NCBI RefSeq assembly: GCF_018398425.1
Contig: NZ_JADPMV010000002.1
Coordinates: forward strand, 124,001-188,000
Direction of reading: 5' to 3'
DNA length: 64,000 nt
From: Pseudomonas lalucatii
GTDB taxonomy: Bacteria > Pseudomonadota > Gammaproteobacteria > Pseudomonadales > Pseudomonadaceae
Shown in pieces: positions 57,483 to 64,000 of this stretch. The notes under the pieces are model-generated. The model ran no database searches and was not told the DNA's origin. It worked only from the letters and a program-made list of their open reading frames with translations. Position 1 is the first letter of the stretch. The number at the start of each line of letters is the position of its first letter. The translations under genes were made by a program, and so were the position numbers.

Positions 57483-57812
57483 TTAAACCGGCATCTGCAT
57501 GATGTCTTGGTACGCCTGGACCAGTTTGTTGCGCACCTGGGTCATGGCCTGGAAGGACACGCTGGCCTTCTGCGAGGCGATCATCACATCGGTCAGGTCG
57601 ACACCGCTCTGGCCCATCTCGAAGGCGGTGGCCAGCTGGTTGGAGGCCTGCTGGGTTTCGTTGACCTTGTTCACCGCCTGGCCGAGCATCTCCGAGAAAC
57701 TCGGTGCGCCCGGCTCGGGGGCGCTGGCAACCGGCTTCTGCCGCGCCATGGCCTCGGCTTGCATGGAACGCATTTCCAACATCAGGCGATTGAATTCGAC
57801 ACCCTGGCTCAT
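57483..57812 (-). CDS. fliE: Flagellar hook-basal body protein FliE
   Basis: The 109-residue junction protein between MS ring and rod has the conserved C-terminal helix ([39 protein letters not shown]). It leads the fliEFGHIJ operon behind a strong sigma-54 promoter. Confidence 0.95.
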   Translation of the reverse strand: MSQGVEFNRLMLEMRSMQAEAMARQKPVASAPEPGAPSFSEMLGQAVNKVNETQQASNQLATAFEMGQSGVDLTDVMIASQKASVSFQAMTQVRNKLVQAYQDIMQMPV

Positions 57813-58109
57813 AACCTTCCTCCACTGGCCGCGGAATTTTGACGCTGCGCGGCGCTATGCGGAGGTATGTGCAACAAGGGTGCCAATGCTGCGGGGCCTG
57901 CGTCCGAGCGACTCACAACGAAGGTGCGGGAGGGCAGAGGCCAGGGCGGCAGTCCCACGCGGCAATCGGCCGGGATCGCGCCGCAAGGGCCGCGGCATCA
58001 CCCGGCATCGGGGCAACACAGTCGCGCCTGGCCGGCTGCGCGCCGCGCCACCACCGCCAGCAACTCATCGCCCCGCGTACCGCGCCGCCAACCCACAGTA
58101 CGAGGCTAG
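57813..58109. other. Intergenic region between fliE and fleR
   Basis: The 297-base gap contains the fliE sigma-54 promoter near its fliE end. I see no gene; the open frames crossing it have no ribosome sites and no family features. Binding sites for FleR would be expected upstream of the promoter but cannot be recognised without a motif model. Confidence 0.5.
57870..57885 (-). promoter_or_regulatory. Sigma-54 promoter of the fliE operon
   Basis: On the minus strand TGGCACCCTTGTTGCA matches TGGCACG-N4-TTGCA at 15 of the informative positions except one, with GG-N10-GC spacing, about 60 bases before the fliE ATG. Confidence 0.88.
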
Positions 58110-59522
58110 CTAGCTGGCGTAGAGGTAGGCCTCCACATCCAGCCCGGCATCGCGCATCTGCGCCAGCTTGTAGCGCAGGGTGCGCGGGCTGATGCCCAGA
58201 CGCTCGGCGGCTTCCTTGCGCCGCCCGCGCTCGGAGCGCAGGGTGTCGATGATCACCTGGAACTCGCGGCGACGCAGGTCCTCGCCCAGGTCTCCGGCCT
58301 CCACTGCCGGCACCTCGGCCACCGGCGCCGCACCGCTCGGAGCAGCCGCCGGCACCGCCGCCAACTGCGGCTGGGCCGCTGGGGCGAAGCCGATCGGCGC
58401 GGTCAGGCAGAGATCCTGCGGCTGAATCAGGCCGCCCTGCTGGAGGATCAGCGCACGCTGGATGGCATTGTCCAGCTCGCGCACGTTGCCCGGCCAGGCA
58501 TGCTTCATCAGGCAGGCCTGGGCCTGGGGCGACAGGCGAATCGGCGAGTGATTCATTTTCTTGACGTGCTTGGCCAGCAGCCGCTCGGCCAGCGGCACGA
58601 TGTCAGCCGGGCGCTCGCGCAGCGGCCGCCAGGCCAGGGGGAAGACCGACAGCCGATAGTAGAGGTCCTCGCGGAAGCGCCCCGCCGCCACCTCGCCGGC
58701 CAGATCGCGGTTGCTGGTGGCCAGCACGCGAATGTCCAGGCTGATCGGCTTGCGCGCCCCGACCCGCTCCACCTCGCGCTCCTGCAGCACCCGCAGCAGC
58801 TTGGCCTGCAGCGCCAGCGGCATCTCGGAGATCTCGTCGAGGAGAATGGTGCCCTTGTCGGCCAGCTCGAACTTGCCCGGTGCACTGGCGACGGCGCCGG
58901 TGAAGGCGCCCCTCTCATGGCCGAACAGGGTGGCCTCGAGCATGTTGTCGGGAATCGCCGCGCAGTTGATGGCGATGAAGGGCTGCGCCGAGCGCGGCGA
59001 CTGCTGGTGGATATAGCGCGCCAGCACCTCCTTGCCGGTGCCGGACTCGCCGCTGATCAGCACCGTGGAATCGCTCTGCGCCACCCGCGCAGCCAGCTCC
59101 AGCAACTGCAGGCTGGCAGGCTCCAGGGCCACCGGGCCATCCTGCTCGCTCGCACCGAGGCGACCGAGGGCATGCCGTTCGACCAGCGCCAGCAGGGCCT
59201 TGGGCTCGAAGGGCTTGACCAGGTAATCCGCCGCGCCCTGGCGCATCGCCGCCACGGCACGCTCGACCGCGCCATAGGCGGTCATCAACAGCACCGGCAG
59301 CTGCGGCTGGCGCTGGCGAATCAGGGCGAGCAGCTGGTGGCCATCCATGCCCGGCATGTTCACGTCGCTGATCACCAGGCCGAAGGCCTCCTGCTCCAGG
59401 GCCAGCAACGCCGCCTCCGCACAGTCCACCGCGCAATAGTCGTGACCGGCCAGCGCCAGGGTGTCGGCCAGGGCTTCGCGCAGGGCACGGTCGTCTTCGA
59501 CCAGCAGAACTTTGGCAGCCAT
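58110..59522 (-). CDS. fleR: Two-component response regulator FleR (sigma-54 activator)
   Basis: The 470-residue NtrC-type activator has a receiver domain with phospho-Asp near residue 53 (VISDVNMPGMDG), an AAA+ domain with Walker A GESGTGK and the sigma-54 contact loop GAFTGA, and a Fis-type helix-turn-helix at the end (KEAAERLGISPRTLRYKLAQM). With its kinase FleS it switches on basal body and hook genes. Its ATG follows fleS by five bases. Confidence 0.96.
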   Translation of the reverse strand: MAAKVLLVEDDRALREALADTLALAGHDYCAVDCAEAALLALEQEAFGLVISDVNMPGMDGHQLLALIRQRQPQLPVLLMTAYGAVERAVAAMRQGAADYLVKPFEPKALLALVERHALGRLGASEQDGPVALEPASLQLLELAARVAQSDSTVLISGESGTGKEVLARYIHQQSPRSAQPFIAINCAAIPDNMLEATLFGHERGAFTGAVASAPGKFELADKGTILLDEISEMPLALQAKLLRVLQEREVERVGARKPISLDIRVLATSNRDLAGEVAAGRFREDLYYRLSVFPLAWRPLRERPADIVPLAERLLAKHVKKMNHSPIRLSPQAQACLMKHAWPGNVRELDNAIQRALILQQGGLIQPQDLCLTAPIGFAPAAQPQLAAVPAAAPSGAAPVAEVPAVEAGDLGEDLRRREFQVIIDTLRSERGRRKEAAERLGISPRTLRYKLAQMRDAGLDVEAYLYAS

Positions 59523-59527
59523 GGTAA

Positions 59528-60742
59528 TCACTCCTGAATCAAGGGTTGCGCCGCGCTGAGCAGCGGCAGAATCAATAGCGCGCAGGTGCCCCGACCGGGG
59601 CGCGACTGCAGGCGCAGCTCGCCCTGATGGGCGCGCGCCACCGCCTTGACCACCGCCAGGCCCAGCCCGGTGCCGGTGGTCTTGGTGGTGAAGAAGGGCT
59701 CGCCCAGGCGCGCCAGGGTGGCCGGCTCTATCCCCGGCCCGTCGTCGCTGACGCACAGGCGCAGCGTGTCGCCGCGGCGGTACAGATGGACCTTCAGCCG
59801 CGCCTCGCGGCCGGCCGCCTGGATAGCGTTCTGCAGCAGATTGAGGACGGTGCCGACCAGGGTATCGCGATTGCACAGCAGCTCGCCGGCGCGAGCATCG
59901 CACTGCCAGCGCACGCGCATGCCCGGCACATGGGGCTCGCCTGCCGCGCGCAGGGCATCGAACAGCGCCCCGGGCGCGAGACGATCCGGCAGCGGCAACT
60001 CGCCACGGGCGAAGATCAGCATGTCGCGCACCTGGTGCTCGAGTTCGTGCAGACGCTCCTTGAGGCGACCGGCGAAGCGCTGCTGCTGCTCGGCCGGCAA
60101 CTCCTGCTCGGCCAGGTGACTGGCGTAGAGCAAGGCGGCGGACAACGGCGTGCGAATCTGGTGGGCCAGGGACGCCACCATCCGCCCCAGCGCCGACAGG
60201 CGTTCGTGGCGCGACAGCTGATCCTGCAGGCGACGGGTTTCCGTCAGGTCGGTGAGCAGCACCAACTGCCCGGGCTCGGCGTGCAGCGAGCGGGTGGCGA
60301 TCGACAGGCGCCGACCATCCTTCAACGAGATTTCATGGCCATCGTCCTCCCGCGGGGCGAAGTTGCGGGCGATCACCTGGCGCCAGAGCATGCCGACCAG
60401 GGGCTGGCCAAGCAGGCTGCGCGCCACCGGATTGGCTTCGCGCACCACGCCCTGGCCATCGATGACGATCACCCCGCCGGGCAACAGGTCCAGCAGGCTC
60501 TGCAGGCGGTGGGCGAGCCGCTCCTTTTCCGCCAGTTCCTGCATGCGCTGGGCGCTGACCAGCGCCAGCTGCCCCTTGAGCTCGGTCACCCGGGCCTCCA
60601 GCATGCTGTAGGACTCGCTGAGCTGGTTAGACATCTGGTTGAACAGGGCGAAGGCCTGTTCCAGGCTGGCGCGACCGGCTTGCTCTACGGGCGCAACCGG
60701 GGCCGATTCGGCATCAGGGGAAAGCTGGGCATTGGGATTCAT
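59528..60742 (-). CDS. fleS: Sensor histidine kinase FleS
   Basis: The 404-residue kinase is soluble: no membrane span is visible. It has a coiled-coil/PAS N-terminal part (LLPGGVIVIDGQGVVREANPVARSLLG), the H-box MVASLAHQIRTPLSAAL (near residue 195) and the ATPase boxes (VLNLLQNAIQAAG, DDGPGIEP, TKTTGTGLGLAVVK). It phosphorylates FleR. GAGAG precedes the ATG at 60742. Confidence 0.95.
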   Translation of the reverse strand: MNPNAQLSPDAESAPVAPVEQAGRASLEQAFALFNQMSNQLSESYSMLEARVTELKGQLALVSAQRMQELAEKERLAHRLQSLLDLLPGGVIVIDGQGVVREANPVARSLLGQPLVGMLWRQVIARNFAPREDDGHEISLKDGRRLSIATRSLHAEPGQLVLLTDLTETRRLQDQLSRHERLSALGRMVASLAHQIRTPLSAALLYASHLAEQELPAEQQQRFAGRLKERLHELEHQVRDMLIFARGELPLPDRLAPGALFDALRAAGEPHVPGMRVRWQCDARAGELLCNRDTLVGTVLNLLQNAIQAAGREARLKVHLYRRGDTLRLCVSDDGPGIEPATLARLGEPFFTTKTTGTGLGLAVVKAVARAHQGELRLQSRPGRGTCALLILPLLSAAQPLIQE

Positions 60743-60795
60743 CGTTCTCTCTCGTGCCACGCGCCGTCATAAGACAGTCAGTGACAGAAGAGATA

Positions 60796-60810
60796 GCAAT
60801 ACCCGTGCCT
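60796..60810 (-). promoter_or_regulatory. Sigma-54 promoter of fleSR
   Basis: On the minus strand AGGCACGGGTATTGC has perfect GG-N10-GC spacing, GGCACG at -24 and TTGC at -12, about 55 bases before the fleS ATG. This agrees with the known FleQ/RpoN control of fleSR. Confidence 0.85.
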
Positions 60811-60835
60811 AAAAAATTTCCTTTTATTTTCAGCA

Positions 60836-60877
60836 TCTTAAAAAATAGAGCCGAAGGCTGCGTCAATCCTTCGGCTC
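60836..60877 (-). terminator. Rho-independent terminator of fleQ
   Basis: Arms of ten bases (60848-60857 and 60868-60877, CCTTCGGCTC) form a hairpin followed on the minus strand by TATTTTTTAAG. It lies about 45 bases after the fleQ stop and just upstream of the fleSR promoter. Confidence 0.88.
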
Positions 60878-60922
60878 CATCTGGCCCGGCGCCGCCGGGC
60901 GGCTGGCGAGTGGCGCAGGGCC

Positions 60923-62398
<1,476 letters not shown>

Positions 62399-62472
62399 GC
62401 TTTTTAGGTCTTTTCCGGGGAGTGAACGAGGCGCGGACCGCCACACAGAAGAGGCGCCGGCAATTGGCCGCT

Positions 62473-62501
62473 AGTAAAGTCAATTTCACCGACACAGTCA
62501 A
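62473..62501 (-). promoter_or_regulatory. Sigma-70-like promoter of fleQ
   Basis: On the minus strand TTGACT (62496-62501) and TTTACT (62473-62478) are 17 bases apart. AAATTGACT occurs twice across this element, once at the -35 box and once just before the -10 box. The start site would be about 70 bases before the fleQ ATG. Confidence 0.6.
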
Positions 62502-62586
62502 TTTTATGGCGTGATTTTTTTGCTTTGCCGGACTCAGGGTCTAAGCGACTGTTAAAACAGAACGGCGTCTGCCCGGCCCAGCTCAG

Positions 62587-62620
62587 GCAAAACGGCCTGT
62601 CCGGGAGGCCAGGGACAGGC
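62587..62620 (-). terminator. Rho-independent terminator of fliT
   Basis: Arms GCCTGTCC and GGACAGGC (62613-62620 and 62595-62602) form a hairpin followed on the minus strand by CGTTTTGCC, about 27 bases after the fliT stop. Confidence 0.7.
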
Positions 62621-62646
62621 GAAAGACGACCTGTAGCAAACCCTGC

Positions 62647-62943
62647 TCAGCCGAACAGCTGGTAGACCTTCGCCCCCTGCTGGGACTGGTTCAGCTGGAT
62701 CAGCTCGCCGGCCAAGCGCTGTTGCTCGGCCTGGCAGACGCCGACCAGCTCGCGATAGAGCTCGAGCAACTCCTGCATGCGCGCGCGCAGCGCGCCTTCA
62801 TCTTGCTCGGCCTCGACCATCGCCTCGTCCACGGCTTGGCGGCACTGCAGGTCCAGCTCGCCAATCGCCGCCCAGTCGCGAGTAGCCAGGGCCGTACGCA
62901 GGGCGCAACCGGTGTCTTCCAGGCGCTGGACAGTTGAACTCAT
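62647..62943 (-). CDS. fliT: FliT-like flagellar chaperone
   Basis: The 98-residue helical protein lies after fliS, the usual place of FliT, the export chaperone of the cap protein FliD. Helical content is high (WAAIGELDLQCRQAVDEAM, GALRARMQELLELYRELVGVCQAEQQRLAGELIQLNQSQQGAKVYQLF). Assignment is by position and character more than by motif. The start at 62943 has GAGGAGCG upstream. Confidence 0.75.
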   Translation of the reverse strand: MSSTVQRLEDTGCALRTALATRDWAAIGELDLQCRQAVDEAMVEAEQDEGALRARMQELLELYRELVGVCQAEQQRLAGELIQLNQSQQGAKVYQLFG

Positions 62944-62972
62944 GATCGCGCTCCTCGAAACGTCAAACTGCA

Positions 62973-63353
62973 TCACAGACCGATGGCATCCCAAGCGGTC
63001 TTCACCTCACGCAACAGCCCGGCAACCTCCTCGAGAGGCGCGGGATCGTTCTTCGCATTGGCCTGCAGCAGACGGCTAACCATGTATTGGTACAGGTTAT
63101 CCAGATTGGCGGCCAGCTCACCCCCCTGCTGCAGATCCAGGCCCTCGCGCAGGCCGCCGATGATACCGATCGCCTTGCCGATCAGCTCCCCCTTCAGCGC
63201 CGTCTGCTCGCGCTCCATGGCACCACGCGCCTGGGCGATGCGCGTCAGGCCACCCTCCATCAGCATCTGGATCAAGCGATGGGGGCTGGCATCCACAGCC
63301 TGGGCCTGAGTGTTGACGTTCTGATACTGCCGCATCGCAACCATAGCGTTCAT
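62973..63353 (-). CDS. fliS: Flagellin export chaperone FliS
   Basis: The 126-residue four-helix chaperone for flagellin has the FliS N-terminus (MNAMVAMRQYQNVNTQAQAVDASPHRLIQMLMEGGL) and the conserved LDNLYQYMVSRLLQAN segment. The start at 63353 is the family start. It precedes fliT by 29 bases. Confidence 0.93.
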   Translation of the reverse strand: MNAMVAMRQYQNVNTQAQAVDASPHRLIQMLMEGGLTRIAQARGAMEREQTALKGELIGKAIGIIGGLREGLDLQQGGELAANLDNLYQYMVSRLLQANAKNDPAPLEEVAGLLREVKTAWDAIGL

Positions 63354-63447
63354 GCCGTTGTGCTCCCGGTGTTCTCTCGCATTACCCCGGTTATCGGCAA
63401 CGCCGCCTCGAGCTTGAGGCCTGGAACACAACTATCCACACGAATGG

Positions 63448-63463
63448 AGCAAACAGCCGCCCA
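63448..63463 (-). promoter_or_regulatory. Sigma-54 promoter of fliS-fliT
   Basis: On the minus strand TGGGCGGCTGTTTGCT has GG-N10-GC spacing with TTGC at -12 but GGGC instead of GGCA at -24, so it is a weaker match. It lies about 85 bases before fliS and overlaps the end of the upstream terminator. Confidence 0.5.
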
Positions 63464-63510
63464 TAACAAGAAAGACCTGCACGCACCGACTCCGGCACCC
63501 GTGCAGGTCT
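63464..63510 (-). terminator. Rho-independent terminator of the fliD-fliS paralogue transcript
   Basis: Arms of 11 bases (63473-63483 and 63500-63510, AGACCTGCACG/CGTGCAGGTCT) enclose a 16-base loop and are followed on the minus strand by TTTCTTGTT. It lies 26 bases after the stop of the second fliS-like gene. Confidence 0.8.
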
Positions 63511-63535
63511 CTCTCAGCCCGACTGGAGTCCGCCC

Positions 63536-63922
63536 TCAGGCCGGCTCCGGCTCCACTTCCGGACCTATCGCCACCCAGGCGTCGCGAATCTGCACGATCA
63601 GCTGCTCGACCTCGAGAAGGCTGCGCGGCGTCTGATCCAGCGCCACGCCGGCGAGACGGCGGGTCATGTAGTCATAGAGCGCATCGAGATTTTCCGCCAG
63701 TTCGCCGCCCAGCTCTTTATCCAGGCTGGCCTGGAGCACACCGATGATCGACAGGGTACTGCCAACGGCTTCTCCGCGCACACCCGGAGCACCTTGCTGC
63801 TGGGCATGCAAAGCCAGCGATACGCGCTCCAGGGCGCCCTCCAGCAACAGGCGCACGGTCTGATAAGGCGTGATCGCCTGGCTGGTCTTGACCTGCTTGT
63901 AGGTGTTGATCGGGTCGCTCAC
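63536..63922 (-). CDS. fliS: FliS paralogue (second FliS-type chaperone)
   Basis: The 128-residue protein follows the FliS pattern ([55 protein letters not shown]) but is clearly different from the FliS at 62973-63353. It could be specific for another flagellin or partner. The start is a GTG at 63922, placed by the family N-terminus. It lies three bases after fliD. Confidence 0.85.
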   Translation of the reverse strand: MSDPINTYKQVKTSQAITPYQTVRLLLEGALERVSLALHAQQQGAPGVRGEAVGSTLSIIGVLQASLDKELGGELAENLDALYDYMTRRLAGVALDQTPRSLLEVEQLIVQIRDAWVAIGPEVEPEPA

Positions 63923-63925
63923 GAA

Positions 63926-64000
63926 TTAGCCGTCCTGTTTAACCACGCCCGGCAGGCTGCCAAGCGCTTGGGTCAATCGGGCACTGGTGTCGTTCAAACG
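63926..64000 (-). CDS. fliD: Flagellar cap protein FliD, C-terminal end only
   Basis: The frame is open at the window edge and ends RLNDTSARLTQALGSLPGVV-KQDG-stop. This is in the right place and register for the end of the flagellar hook-associated protein 2 (FliD), which caps the filament. Only 24 codons are visible, so the assignment rests mainly on position before fliS. Confidence 0.65.
   Translation of the reverse strand, partial: RLNDTSARLTQALGSLPGVVKQDG

Overview
The window is chromosomal DNA of high G+C with dense gene packing. I read it as Pseudomonas in the broad sense (Gammaproteobacteria). The evidence is a FleQ/FleSR-controlled polar flagellar regulon, FlhF/FleN, the second stator MotCD, CheA/B/W/Y/Z with ParC/ParP, a CcmABCDEFGHI operon with a split CcmH/CcmI, and the gltX-uvrB neighbourhood with tRNA-Glu/tRNA-Ala. 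I cannot name the species from sequence alone. The window contains no insertion sequence, prophage or CRISPR array that I can see.

Layout. Positions 1-5952 hold housekeeping and accessory genes: the 3' end of a GGDEF-EAL gene, an IbpA-type small heat-shock gene behind a probable sigma-32 promoter and ROSE-like RNA thermometer, an SDR gene, dusC, a thioesterase, and a TetR-alpha/beta hydrolase pair with a clear palindromic operator. Positions 6128-6592 hold a duplicated tRNA-Glu/tRNA-Ala pair, followed by gltX, a LysR regulator, uvrB, an aminotransferase and tRNA-Asn with a decayed copy of its 3' end. Positions 13103-18167 hold comEA, a DUF2061 gene, a GNAT gene, an exported alpha/beta hydrolase overlapping mlaA, a MerR regulator and a pirin. 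Positions 18190-25478 hold the cytochrome c maturation operon ccmABCDEFGHI (minus strand) plus a small lipoprotein gene.

Positions 25618-64000 are almost entirely motility. A FliK-like/FlhB-C-terminal pair is transcribed on the plus strand. The minus strand then holds, in transcription order from the window's right end: fliD (end only), fliS paralogue, fliS, fliT, fleQ, fleSR, fliEFGHIJ, hsbA-hsbR-hptB, fliK, fliLMNOPQR-flhB, flhA-flhF-fleN-fliA, cheYZAB-motCD-parC-parP-cheW and a DUF2802 gene. Seven of these transcription units start from, or very near, a GG-N10-GC sigma-54 promoter that I can read directly (fliS-fliT, fleSR, fliE, fliK, fliL, flhA; the fliD promoter is outside the window), whereas fleQ has a sigma-70-like promoter. 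This matches the known hierarchy in which FleQ plus RpoN drive the middle classes and FliA the late ones; precisely, six such sigma-54 sites are reported below.

How the genes work together. FleQ and FleSR switch on basal body, export apparatus, switch and chaperone genes. FlhF places the flagellum at a pole and FleN limits its number. FliA is held by FlgM (not in window), and the HptB-HsbR-HsbA phosphorelay is known to feed into that switch. CheA/CheW/CheY/CheZ/CheB with ParC/ParP build and place the chemosensory array, and MotCD powers rotation. No cheR is present here, so the methyltransferase must lie elsewhere. The most interesting items are the fourfold CheA linker motif, the FliK-like/FlhB-tail pair, the MlaA without a lipobox, the lipoprotein coupled to the ccm operon, the TetR double palindrome and the tRNA-Asn tail duplication.
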